From Geothrix rubra (GTDB taxonomy: Bacteria > Acidobacteriota > Holophagae > Holophagales > Holophagaceae), in assembly GCF_030268065.1 (NCBI RefSeq), contig NZ_BSDD01000001.1, positions 1 to 64,000 on the forward strand: 64,000 nucleotides of DNA. The letters are read 5' to 3'. This document shows positions 16,722 through 25,256 of the stretch, one piece after another. The notes beneath the pieces were generated by a model. It did no database searches. It was not told the DNA's origin and worked only from the letters and a program-made list of their open reading frames with translations. Both the position numbers and the translations under genes were made by a program. Every line of letters begins with the position of its first letter. The first letter of the stretch is position 1.

Positions 16722-19289
16722 ATGAACCGGTCGGCGCCGTTCCTCCTTGCCCTGGGGCTTCTGGCGGGTCGGGCCGGCTCGACCGGCGAGCCGCCGCGGA
16801 TCCTCTATGTCTCTCCGGCCGGCCGGGATGCCTGGTCGGGCCGGATCCCGGCCCCGAACCGGGATCGCACGGACGGCCCCTTCGCCTCCCTCGCCCGCGC
16901 CCGGGATGTCATCCGGCAGATCAAGGCGGAAGAATCCCAGCCGGGACCGATCACCGTCCAGATCCGCGGGGGGCAGTACTACCTGGACCGGCCGATCCAG
17001 TTCGGTCCCGAGGATTCCGGCACCGCGGCCGGGCCGGTCTCCTACGTGGCCTATCCAGGCGAGACCCCGGAGCTCATCGGGGGGCGCCGGCTGACGGAAT
17101 ACCGGACACCGGCCCCGGGCAGCCCGGTCGTCTTCCACCTGCCCGACAGCGGCGGCGGGCCCTGGCAGTTCCGTTCCCTCTTCGTCGACGGCCGGCGGGA
17201 GGTGCGGGCCCGGTACCCCAACGTCGATCCCGCCGACCCCTTCCGGAAGGGGTTCCTCTATGCCGCGGCCGGTCCCGATCGGGTCGCCTTCGGCGTCACC
17301 GTGAGCGGCATCCACAACGCCGGCGACTGGCTGGAGTACCGGGTGACCCTCCCCGTGGACGGAAGCTACGTCCTCTGGCTGCATTACGGGGCCCGGAACG
17401 AGCCCTACGGCCTCGCCTCGATGGACGGCCGGTGCGCGATCCAGGTGGATGCCCGCGGGCCCGTCCCCCTGGGCGACCTGGCGGACACGGGCGGCTGGAG
17501 CCCCGTGCGGTGGTCCCGGGCGGCCACGCTGCGGTTGACCGCCGGGGAGCACCTGCTGCGCTGGCAGAACCAGAAGGGGGGCGGTCTCGCCCTCGATGCC
17601 CTGGCCCTCTGCGACGAGCCGGCCTGGTCCCCCGGGGACACGGCGCTCCCCCCACCGGACCGGGGAGGGCATCTCGTCCTCCGGTCCGCCAAGGATTTCG
17701 TCCGTTCCCACGGGCGGCAGATCACGGTGAGCGGCGCGGGGGCGGGGCCCAGGGACGCCATCTGGTGCGGCCCCGGTGAGGTCCATCCGGCCTGGCTCTC
17801 CACCCCCGGGGCGGAGGTGCACATCTTCCAGTCCGGCGACTGCCGGGCCTACTCGGAGATCCTCTCCATCGAGGGTTACGACCCCAAGGAGCGGAGGCTC
17901 CTGCTTGGAGGCCCGGAGGCCCGGTCCGCCTTGAATCCAGGCGACCGGTACTACGTCGAGAACGTGCGGGAGGAGCTGGACGCCCCCGGAGAGTGGTACC
18001 TGGACTCCGGGGCGGGGACCCTCGCCTACCTGCCCAGGCCCGGCTTCGGGCCGCGGAGCGAGGTCATCGTCCCGCAGACGAACCGCCTCCTCCAGCTGGA
18101 GGGGTGGCCCTCGGCGGGTGCCCCGGTTCGGTACCTGCGGTTCGCGGGCCTGACCTTCCGGGACACGGACTGGGCCCGGGGCGGGGCGAGCGCGGGCTAT
18201 GGCGTGGGTGACGACGGCGCCGTCTACCTCCGGGACGCCGAGGCCTGCGTGGTGGAGGACTGCCGGTTCCTCGACCTTGGCGCCTACGCCGTCTGCGTGA
18301 CCCGGGGGCGTGGCAACACCATCCGGTCCTGCGAGGTGGCCCACGCGGGCGGCGGGGGCGTGCTGATCCTCGGCAGCAGCGGGAACCGGGTGACCGACAA
18401 CCACATCCACGACCTCGGCGAGGCCTACCAGCACGTGGGCGGGATCGTCCTCGCCGGCGGGGGCGCGTCCGGCAACACCCTCGCCCACAACGCGATCCAC
18501 GATTCCCCCCGGTACGGCATCTCCCTGAAGGAGCCCGGCGGACACAACCTCGTCGAGTTCAATCGCATCCAGAACACCGGCCTGGCGACTTCCGATTCGG
18601 GGGGCATCGAGGTGACCCAGCACGACCGCGCCTTCCGGAGCGGAACCATCATCCGGGACAACCTCGTGGCCGACACCGTCGGCTATTCCTCCACCTCCGG
18701 CACGCCCACCTACCTGTCCTGGGGCATCTACCTGGATTCCTTCGCCAGCGGGTACGAGGTGGAGGGGAACGTGGTCTGCCGGTCCTGGAACGGCGGGATC
18801 ATGCTTCAGGGCGGGCGGGACAACCGCGTCGAGGGCAACCTCTTCATGGACGGCCAGGTCTCCCAGGGGACCCTGGCCAATTTCAACCAGCAGTCTGCGG
18901 GCCTTCAGGTGATGGGGAACGTCATCGCCTACTCGTCCCCCGGGGCGGTGGCCTTCGACACGGGAACCCTGGGGCCTGGGGTGGTCCGGATCGACCGGAA
19001 CCTCTACTTCCCTCCGCGGGGCGCCCTCCCCACCTTCGGCGCGGCGGGGGCCACGACGTGGGCCGAATGGCGCCGGCAGGGCCGCGATCTGGGCTCCGCC
19101 GTGGCCGATCCCCGCTTCCGGCACCCGGGGGCCGAGGAGGGCGCCCTCCTGCCCGGCTCTCCGGCGTTCCGCCTCGGGTTCAAGCCCATCCCGCTGGAGC
19201 AGGTGGGGCCCAGGACCCGACGCTGCACCTGCCGGATCCGGCCCGCCGGGCGGGTGTTCTGGGGGACTGAGAAAAAGACGCGCGATTGA
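16722..19289 (+). CDS. Secreted right-handed beta-helix protein with CBM-like insert
   Basis: 855 aa with a signal peptide (first about 22 residues, MNRSAPFLLALGLLAG). After ILYVSPAGRDAWSG and PFASLARARDVIR, typical of the DUF1565/pectate-lyase-like start, a galactose-binding-like module (about residues 188-300: GDWLEYRVTLPVDGSYVLWL, LRLTAGEHLLRW) resembles CBM6/35. The rest has many short repeats with N/G turns (GNTIRSCEV, GNRVTDNHI, GNTLAHNAI, HNLVEFNRI, GTIIRDNLV, YEVEGNVV) forming a parallel beta-helix. Polysaccharide lyases, hydrolases or epimerases share this fold. In this locus it might trim or modify the exported glycan (inference). Catalytic residues cannot be assigned. Confidence 0.78.
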   Translation: MNRSAPFLLALGLLAGRAGSTGEPPRILYVSPAGRDAWSGRIPAPNRDRTDGPFASLARARDVIRQIKAEESQPGPITVQIRGGQYYLDRPIQFGPEDSGTAAGPVSYVAYPGETPELIGGRRLTEYRTPAPGSPVVFHLPDSGGGPWQFRSLFVDGRREVRARYPNVDPADPFRKGFLYAAAGPDRVAFGVTVSGIHNAGDWLEYRVTLPVDGSYVLWLHYGARNEPYGLASMDGRCAIQVDARGPVPLGDLADTGGWSPVRWSRAATLRLTAGEHLLRWQNQKGGGLALDALALCDEPAWSPGDTALPPPDRGGHLVLRSAKDFVRSHGRQITVSGAGAGPRDAIWCGPGEVHPAWLSTPGAEVHIFQSGDCRAYSEILSIEGYDPKERRLLLGGPEARSALNPGDRYYVENVREELDAPGEWYLDSGAGTLAYLPRPGFGPRSEVIVPQTNRLLQLEGWPSAGAPVRYLRFAGLTFRDTDWARGGASAGYGVGDDGAVYLRDAEACVVEDCRFLDLGAYAVCVTRGRGNTIRSCEVAHAGGGGVLILGSSGNRVTDNHIHDLGEAYQHVGGIVLAGGGASGNTLAHNAIHDSPRYGISLKEPGGHNLVEFNRIQNTGLATSDSGGIEVTQHDRAFRSGTIIRDNLVADTVGYSSTSGTPTYLSWGIYLDSFASGYEVEGNVVCRSWNGGIMLQGGRDNRVEGNLFMDGQVSQGTLANFNQQSAGLQVMGNVIAYSSPGAVAFDTGTLGPGVVRIDRNLYFPPRGALPTFGAAGATTWAEWRRQGRDLGSAVADPRFRHPGAEEGALLPGSPAFRLGFKPIPLEQVGPRTRRCTCRIRPAGRVFWGTEKKTRD

Positions 19290-19314
19290 CGTTCCCATGC
19301 GTGAGGGATCCAAT
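19286..19314 (+). promoter_or_regulatory. Candidate sigma-70 promoter for the fnlB operon
   Basis: TTGACG (19286-19291), a 17-bp spacer and TCCAAT (19309-19314), 5/6 and 4/6 matches to the consensus. It overlaps the stop codon of the beta-helix gene. A second candidate, CTGACC with an 18-bp spacer before TATGAT, lies about 35 bp further on. Either would serve fnlB at 19443 and the genes behind it. Confidence 0.45.
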
Positions 19315-19442
19315 TGAAAACACTGACCCGGATCCGGTCGACAGCTTATGATCACCGCATCCGTTCCAGTTCCGACCCAAGGCCCAGGGGCCCCTTCCGG
19401 CTTGACCTCGTGGCTTCTACCCGTTCCAGCAAGGAGATCCAG

Positions 19443-20558
19443 ATGGGGAAAGTCGTCGTGACGGGTTCGCAGGGCTTCATCGGCCGCAACCTGATCGCCA
19501 CCCTGTCCACCCTTCCGGACCTTGAAGTCCTGACATTCGATGTCGAAGATCCGGTCGATTCCCTGCCGGGTCTGCTGGCCCAGGCCGAGTTCGTGTTCCA
19601 CCTCGCCGGGATCAACCGGCCGCAGGATCCCGGGGAATTCACGCGGGGCAATGTCGGGCTCACGCAGCAGATTGTGGAGCTCCTGCGTTCGACGGGCCGT
19701 CCCGTCCCGCTGCTGATCAGCTCCTCCACCCAGGCGGACCTCGCCAATCCCTACGGCGCGAGCAAGAAGCAGGCGGAGGAGCTTGTCCGGGCCTACGGGC
19801 GGGAGACGGGGGCGCCGGTGTTCGTCTTCCGCCTCCCCAACGTCTTCGGCAAGTGGTCCCGCCCCAACTACAACTCCGTGGTCGCCACCTTCTGCCACAA
19901 CACGGCCCGCGGGCTCCCCCTGGAGGTTCATGACCCGGACCGCGAGGTGCACCTGGTGCACGTCGACGATGTCGTCGCCCAGTTCATCGCCGCCTACCGC
20001 GGGACCCCCCACCGGGGACCCGATGGCGAGCCGGCCGTGCCCCGGACCTTCACCCTCACGCTCGGGGACCTGGCGGCCCGGATCGGCCGGTTCCCCCAGA
20101 CCCGGCTGACGCGGGAGGTCCCCGACGTGGGGGACGACCTGACGCGCCGGCTCTATTCGATGTACCTGAGCTACCTCCCCACGGACCAGTTCGCCTACGC
20201 GCTGGAGGCGAAGCACGACCCGCGGGGCTGGCTCGCCGAGATCCTGAGGGGGCCCGGCCTGGGCCAGCTCTTCGTGTCCGTGACCCGGCCCGGCATCGCC
20301 CGCGGCCACCACTGGCACCACACCAAGGTGGAGAAGTTCCTGGTGGTGAGCGGCGAGGCGGTGGTCCGGTTCCGGCCGCTCTCCGGGGCCGAGGTGATCG
20401 AGTATCCGGTGTCGGGCGGAGAGCCCCGCGTGGTGGACATTCCGCCCGGGTACACCCACAGCATCACGAACACCGGCACCGGGGACCTGATCACGCTCTT
20501 CTGGGCCAGCGAGCCCTTCGATCCCGGGAGGCCGGACACCCATGCCCTCCCTGTCTGA
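19443..20558 (+). CDS. fnlB: Bifunctional SDR-cupin enzyme, FnlB/CapF type
   Basis: 371 aa from ATG 19443, chosen for AAGGAG just upstream. The N-terminal SDR domain has VTGSQGFIGR (5-14), SSSTQADLANPYGASKKQAEE with the Tyr and Lys of the YxxxK motif, and FRLPNVFGKW. From about residue 250 a cupin domain follows, with RGHHWHHTKVEKFLVV around 286-301 providing metal-binding histidines. CapF/FnlB uses the cupin for C-3 epimerisation and the SDR for NADPH reduction at C-4, giving UDP-N-acetyl-6-deoxy-L-talosamine. It completes FnlA-FnlB-FnlC, although it lies on the other strand from fnlA and fnlC. The flippase gene follows 48 bp on. Confidence 0.9.
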   Translation: MGKVVVTGSQGFIGRNLIATLSTLPDLEVLTFDVEDPVDSLPGLLAQAEFVFHLAGINRPQDPGEFTRGNVGLTQQIVELLRSTGRPVPLLISSSTQADLANPYGASKKQAEELVRAYGRETGAPVFVFRLPNVFGKWSRPNYNSVVATFCHNTARGLPLEVHDPDREVHLVHVDDVVAQFIAAYRGTPHRGPDGEPAVPRTFTLTLGDLAARIGRFPQTRLTREVPDVGDDLTRRLYSMYLSYLPTDQFAYALEAKHDPRGWLAEILRGPGLGQLFVSVTRPGIARGHHWHHTKVEKFLVVSGEAVVRFRPLSGAEVIEYPVSGGEPRVVDIPPGYTHSITNTGTGDLITLFWASEPFDPGRPDTHALPV

Positions 20559-20606
20559 CTGCCCCGGATCCCGACCGTCTGGCGGGATACCGCCCCAGGA
20601 AACACC

Positions 20607-21896
20607 GTGACCCTCAGCGCCCTCCTGTCCCGCCCCCGGGCGAGGCTCAAGCAGAACCGGCAGATCCTCGGTTCGGTGGCCGCGCTCGTCGGAGGGAACA
20701 TGAGCGCCTCGGTCCTCGGGGCCGTCGGGGGTCTGCTGGTGGCCCGGTTCCTGGGGCCCGAGGTGACGGGGCGTTTCAGGATCTACACCATCCCGCTCAC
20801 CTACATCACGTTCCTCCATCTGGGGACCTTCGACGGGCTGTGGCGGCAGATCCCCTTCTTCACGGCGAGGCAGATGCCCGAGAAGGCGGAATCCCTCGCC
20901 TCGGCCGCCGGGGCCTGGAATGTCCTGGTCTCAGGCCTGGTATCGGCAGCCTTCCTGTCCCTCGCCCTGGCGGCCCTGGTCCGGGGGGACACCTTCGGCG
21001 TGGCGGGCTGGCTTTCCCAGGTGATCTGCTGCTGGGCCGTGTTCTTCGGCGGGTATCTCAGCGCCACCTACCGGACCATCCACCAGTTCGTGGCCCTGGC
21101 CAAGATCCAGTTCACCCAGGCGCTCCTCAACTTCAGCCTGGTGTTCCTGGTGCCCTTCCTGGGGTTCTTCGGACTGTGCATCCGGGCCGCCGTGCCGTCC
21201 TTTGTCGGCGTCTGGCTCTTCCACGCGAAACGGCCTCTGAAGATCCCCCTCCGGTTCGACCGGAAGGCCCTCGGTGAGGTGGTCCGGGTCGGGCTGCCCT
21301 TCAGCCTTTGGGGCAGCCTGTACACCTCCGTCTGGGCCGCCACGGAGAGCGCGCTGATGCTGGCCCTGGGTGGCGTGAAGGGGCTGGGCCTCTTCGCGGT
21401 GGCCTCGGTCATCCGCGAGGGCATGAACGTCCTGCCCCAGTCCGTCTACCACGTCATGACCCCGCGAGTGGTGGAGGCCTACGCCCGCGAGGGCAGTGTG
21501 CGCAAGGCCAACGCTCGGTCGCTGCTGGTCACTGCGGGCATGGTCGGCATGATGGTGGTCCTGGTGATCATCTGCTCCTACCTGCTGGGGCTCCTGGTCC
21601 CCCTGGCGATTCCCAAGTACGTGGAGGGCATCCCCCTCATGCGGGCCTCGCTCTGGTTCTCCGTCCTGCAGGCCGCCGCCCTGCCGTTCAACACCCTCTT
21701 CGCCACCGGCCGGTCCTGGCTCTACGGGCGGGGCGTGATCGTCGGGATCATCGTGTTCCCCCTCAGCGCCTACCTGCTCGCGCCCGCCCTGGGCGGGATG
21801 CTGGCGGTGGTGTTCGGCTCCCTCTGCGGACGGACGGCCCGGACCCTGGTGGCCTACGCTGAACTCGCTGTCCTGAACCATCGAGAGGTGCCATGA
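20607..21896 (+). CDS. Oligosaccharide flippase (Wzx/MOP superfamily)
   Basis: 429 aa from a GTG start with AGGA six bases upstream. Around twelve hydrophobic segments are visible, beginning with SVAALVGGNMSASVLGAVGG and LLVARFLGPEVTGRF, the amphipathic first-helix pattern of polysaccharide exporters of the MOP/RfbX group. Expected to flip undecaprenyl-pyrophosphate-linked repeat units across the inner membrane. Located between fnlB and a Wzy-like gene, whose start overlaps its stop by 4 nt (ATGA). The assignment to glycan transport is strengthened by the locus. Confidence 0.85.
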   Translation: MTLSALLSRPRARLKQNRQILGSVAALVGGNMSASVLGAVGGLLVARFLGPEVTGRFRIYTIPLTYITFLHLGTFDGLWRQIPFFTARQMPEKAESLASAAGAWNVLVSGLVSAAFLSLALAALVRGDTFGVAGWLSQVICCWAVFFGGYLSATYRTIHQFVALAKIQFTQALLNFSLVFLVPFLGFFGLCIRAAVPSFVGVWLFHAKRPLKIPLRFDRKALGEVVRVGLPFSLWGSLYTSVWAATESALMLALGGVKGLGLFAVASVIREGMNVLPQSVYHVMTPRVVEAYAREGSVRKANARSLLVTAGMVGMMVVLVIICSYLLGLLVPLAIPKYVEGIPLMRASLWFSVLQAAALPFNTLFATGRSWLYGRGVIVGIIVFPLSAYLLAPALGGMLAVVFGSLCGRTARTLVAYAELAVLNHREVP

Positions 21897-23371
21897 ACCA
21901 GCTGGACGAGGTGCTCGATCCGCCCCGCGCCCCGGAGGGCCTGTTCTCCGGGGTGATGCTTCCCGTCTTCCTGGGGATGGGCATCAATCTGGCTTCACTC
22001 GCCATCGGCGCCCCCTACCAGATGGCGGTGGTCGGCCTGGCGGCCGCCGTGATCGCCACCTTCGCGTGGTCGGAGCGGCCCCTGGCGTGGGTGCTCTTTG
22101 TCGCCGTCCTCGCGGCCAATCCGGCCAATCCCACGACGCCGATCGCCCTGAACCTCTACTCCGCCCTCCTGTTCTTCATGCTCGCGAGGAGCGAGGCCTG
22201 GAGGGGCGTGCCCCGGCTGGTCCAGTTCGCCCTCGGGTTCGTCCTGCTGTCCATGGCGGTGAGCATCCTGGTCTCCTACTCGGCCCACCGGACGGTTCCC
22301 ACCATCTCCAGCACGGACGTCGATCTGCCCCGGGTCTATTCCACCACCTGGACCGGCGGCGTCAGCGCGGACATCTTCCCGACCCAGCTCATCGCCATCC
22401 TCAACTACCTGCTCGGTCCGTTCCTGCTCATTCCGCTCATCTTCACGCGACTCCGGCGGGACCTGGATCCCGAGCTGCTGGTGAAGGGGCTGGTGTTCGG
22501 CCTGCTCCTGCCGACCATCCTGCTGTTCCTGCTCGCCCGGATCGCCGGTCGGCCCACCATTGACGCCAATGTCCAGAGCCAGGATCTCCTGAATGTCTCC
22601 ACCTTCCGGCTCGGGAAGCTCGACATCCAGATGATCCGCACGCAGTCCGGCATCATCCTGGCCTCCCTCGTCTGCGGGTCCTTCGCCATCGCCATCTCCC
22701 CGATCGCCCGGTGGACGCGGATCGCCGCGACCGGCTGCCTCGCCGCCTCGGTCTACCTCATGCTCATCACGGGCAGCGTCGGGAGTTCCCTCGCGTCCCT
22801 GGCCGGGATGATCCTGATCCTCGTCATGGGGAAACGCAGGTTCTCCATCCGGCGGTACTTCCTGCTGCTGCTCCTGGGGACGGGCCTCGCCTTCACGGCC
22901 TGGTCGGTGATGCCCGCGGCCATCCAGCAGTACGCGGTGAGCCGGTACGAGGTCCGCATGGGTGCGTCGGGCTCGGCGGTGGGCGACCGGGCGTGGCGCT
23001 GGAAGAAGGCCTTCAACTACCTGACGGACCACCCCGCCGGCGTCGGCTGGTCCATCTACATCGAGCCCCTGGGCACCTACCCCCACAACGACTACCTCAC
23101 CTACGCCATTGCGTACGGGGTGCTCTGCGGGCTCATCTACCTGCTGTACCCCTCCGGGCTCCTCTTCAGCTTCGTCTTCCTCAACTCGAAGGTGGCGGAC
23201 CCCTCTCGGTTCGCCCTGGCCCTCGCCGGAGCGGGGGTCACCACCGTGCTGCTCATCAATTCCATGTCCGACCACATGACCGCCAACCGGTGGTACTTCA
23301 ACGTGATCTGGTCCCTGATCTGGTACGCCTTCGCGGCCAGCAGGACCCCCAGGACCCACCCGGTGCCCTGA
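21893..23371 (+). CDS. O-antigen polymerase/ligase-like membrane protein (Wzy/WaaL family)
   Basis: 492 aa with about ten to twelve membrane segments (for example VGLAAAVIATFAW, LAWVLFVAVLAANP, FLLLLLLGTGLAFTAW) and a larger periplasmic loop around residues 350-390 containing GDRAWRWKKAFNYLTDHPAG and YPHNDYLTYA, the latter resembling the H-N motif of O-antigen ligase/polymerase proteins. It should act at the periplasmic face, joining repeat units (Wzy) or attaching the chain to an acceptor (WaaL). The order flippase-polymerase favours Wzy. Sequence alone does not separate the two functions. Confidence 0.75.
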   Translation: MNQLDEVLDPPRAPEGLFSGVMLPVFLGMGINLASLAIGAPYQMAVVGLAAAVIATFAWSERPLAWVLFVAVLAANPANPTTPIALNLYSALLFFMLARSEAWRGVPRLVQFALGFVLLSMAVSILVSYSAHRTVPTISSTDVDLPRVYSTTWTGGVSADIFPTQLIAILNYLLGPFLLIPLIFTRLRRDLDPELLVKGLVFGLLLPTILLFLLARIAGRPTIDANVQSQDLLNVSTFRLGKLDIQMIRTQSGIILASLVCGSFAIAISPIARWTRIAATGCLAASVYLMLITGSVGSSLASLAGMILILVMGKRRFSIRRYFLLLLLGTGLAFTAWSVMPAAIQQYAVSRYEVRMGASGSAVGDRAWRWKKAFNYLTDHPAGVGWSIYIEPLGTYPHNDYLTYAIAYGVLCGLIYLLYPSGLLFSFVFLNSKVADPSRFALALAGAGVTTVLLINSMSDHMTANRWYFNVIWSLIWYAFAASRTPRTHPVP

Positions 23372-23397
23372 GGGCACCCTCGATCGGGAGGTGCGCG

Positions 23398-24570
23398 ATG
23401 CCAATGACGGACCTGGCCATCGTCGTCGTGGGGTACGATCGCCCGCACTCCCTGTCGAGGCTGCTGGACTCCCTGGACCGGGTGGCCTTCGACGGCGAGC
23501 GGGTCCCTCTCATCATCAGCCTCGACCGGTCGGGGAACGAGGCGGTCACCCGGGTGGCCGAGGCCTTCACCTGGAACCACGGCGAGAAGACGGTCCGGAC
23601 CTTCCCCCAGCGGCTCGGGCTGAAGCGGCACCTCCTGACCTGCGGCGATCTGACCGACGACTTCGAGCATCTCATCGTCCTGGAGGACGACCTCTACGCC
23701 TCGCCGAACCTCCACCGTTTCGCGGTGCAGGCCATCGATCGGTACCGGGACGACGACCGTGTCGCCGGCATCGCCCTGTACACGCACCTCTGGAACGTGG
23801 CCTGCCATCGCCCCTTCCTGCCCCTGGACGACCCCTTCGACACCTTCTTCATGCAATACGCCTGCTCCTGGGGCCAGATCTGGTCGCGGGAGAAATGGCG
23901 CCGGTTCATGGCGTGGCATCGTGAGCGCGGCGAGGGCTTCCAGCCGGACCCAGGGGTCCCCGCCTACGTGGCGCAGTGGTCCGACCAGTCCTGGCTGAAG
24001 CACCACATCCGCTACTGCATCGAGACCCGCCGGTTCTTCGTCTATCCCAGGGTGGGCCTGACCACGAACTTCAGCGACAGGGGCCAGCACAACCTCGGCC
24101 GGGAGAACGGCTACCAGATCCCCCTGCAGGAACCCTACGCCAAGGCCTACCGGTTCCCCACGCTCGATGAATCCCGGGCTGTCTACGACGCCTACTTCGA
24201 GTCCCTGGCCCTGGGCGGGGCCCTCGGGATCGATCCGGCCGACCTCTGCGTGGACCTCTACGGCCTCAAGGGGAACCGGGCGAACCGGCGGTTCTGGCTG
24301 ACCCTGGCACCCGCGGCCTTCGAGGTGCTGAAGTCCTTCGACCTCGCCCTCCGCCCCCAGGAGGCGAACATCCTCCACGAGGTGCCCGGGGAGGCCATCC
24401 GGCTGTACGACACCACCCGGAAGACGGACGCCATCCGCCCCTTCCCGGGGAATCTCCAGGACGCCCTGGTGAAGTACGATGTCCGCAACCTCTCGTACAA
24501 GGACCTCCTGCGGTACTCCCTCCGCTTCCTGCTGGGGCGGCTGAAAGTCAAGGCGACGGGGAAGGGGTGA
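23398..24570 (+). CDS. Glycosyltransferase, GT2/GNT-I-like
   Basis: 390 aa from ATG 23398 with GGGAGG six bases upstream. GT-A fold: N-terminal DLAIVVVGYDRPHSLSRLLDSL, then VLEDDL near residues 96-101, the metal-binding acidic motif. FMQYACSWGQIWSREKW and GLTTNFSDRGQHN resemble bacterial relatives of N-acetylglucosaminyltransferase I-type enzymes. Likely inverting, metal-dependent and cytoplasmic. Its last bases overlap the acetyltransferase start (GTGA), suggesting translational coupling of sugar addition and acetylation. Confidence 0.8.
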   Translation: MPMTDLAIVVVGYDRPHSLSRLLDSLDRVAFDGERVPLIISLDRSGNEAVTRVAEAFTWNHGEKTVRTFPQRLGLKRHLLTCGDLTDDFEHLIVLEDDLYASPNLHRFAVQAIDRYRDDDRVAGIALYTHLWNVACHRPFLPLDDPFDTFFMQYACSWGQIWSREKWRRFMAWHRERGEGFQPDPGVPAYVAQWSDQSWLKHHIRYCIETRRFFVYPRVGLTTNFSDRGQHNLGRENGYQIPLQEPYAKAYRFPTLDESRAVYDAYFESLALGGALGIDPADLCVDLYGLKGNRANRRFWLTLAPAAFEVLKSFDLALRPQEANILHEVPGEAIRLYDTTRKTDAIRPFPGNLQDALVKYDVRNLSYKDLLRYSLRFLLGRLKVKATGKG

Positions 24571-25256
24571 TCCAGATGCTGGGCAGCCTGAAACAGCTCG
24601 TGAAATGGTGGAAATTCGCCCTCCGCGGGCGGTCGCGGGGCATCCGGATCGGTCGGGGCTGCGAGATCGGCTTCCGGAGCGAACTCGAGGGGGGCAATCG
24701 CATCCTGGACGACACGACCTTCAGCGGCCGGCTGGGCTACGGCTCCTACCTCGGGGAGCGGTGCCGGATCAGCGGCTCCATCGGACGGTTCTGCTCCATC
24801 AGCGCGGAAGTCGCCACCATCCCCGGAAGGCATCCCACCACGGGCTTCGTGTCCACCCATCCGGCCTTCTACTCCCTCAAGGGCCAGGCCGGCTTCACCT
24901 ATGCGAAGGCCCAGCTGTTCGAGGAGTACGCCTACGCCGATGCGGAGAAGGGCTATGGCGTGGTCATCGGCCACGACGTGCTCATCAGCCACGGCGTGCG
25001 GATCCTCGAGGGCATGACCGTCGGCGACGGGGCCATCCTGGCGGCGGGCTCGCTGGTGCGGAGCGATGTCGAACCGTACGCCATCTATGCCGGCGTCCCG
25101 GCCAGGAAGATCGGCCAGCGGTTCGACGACGACACCATCCGCGAGCTGCTGGAGCTCCGGTGGTGGGATCGCGACCTCCCCTGGATCGAGGCCCATGCGC
25201 CGCTGTTCACCGACATCCAGGCCTTCCTGGCGGCCTGCCGGAAGGAGGCGCCATGA
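24567..25256 (+). CDS. Hexapeptide-repeat acyltransferase (CatB/WbbJ-like)
   Basis: 229 aa from GTG 24567 (ATG 24576 is an alternative). Left-handed beta-helix pattern with imperfect hexapeptides (IRIGRGCEIGFRSE, GRLGYGSYLGERCRISG, IGRFCSISAEVATIPG), then HDVLISHGVRILEGMTVGDGAILAAGSLV and the family ending DVEPYAIYAGVPARKIG. These trimeric enzymes move an acetyl group from acetyl-CoA to a sugar hydroxyl or amine. It could O-acetylate the repeat unit or serve as a PglD-like N-acetyltransferase for the amino sugar made by the aminotransferase. Both are inferences; start and stop overlap its neighbours by 4 nt. Confidence 0.83.
   Translation: MIQMLGSLKQLVKWWKFALRGRSRGIRIGRGCEIGFRSELEGGNRILDDTTFSGRLGYGSYLGERCRISGSIGRFCSISAEVATIPGRHPTTGFVSTHPAFYSLKGQAGFTYAKAQLFEEYAYADAEKGYGVVIGHDVLISHGVRILEGMTVGDGAILAAGSLVRSDVEPYAIYAGVPARKIGQRFDDDTIRELLELRWWDRDLPWIEAHAPLFTDIQAFLAACRKEAP

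Noticed and set aside
16635-20819. 1394-codon open frame on the minus strand
   Set aside because: Runs opposite to several well-supported genes and has Pro/Gly/Arg/Asp-rich composition with no motifs; a product of high G+C.
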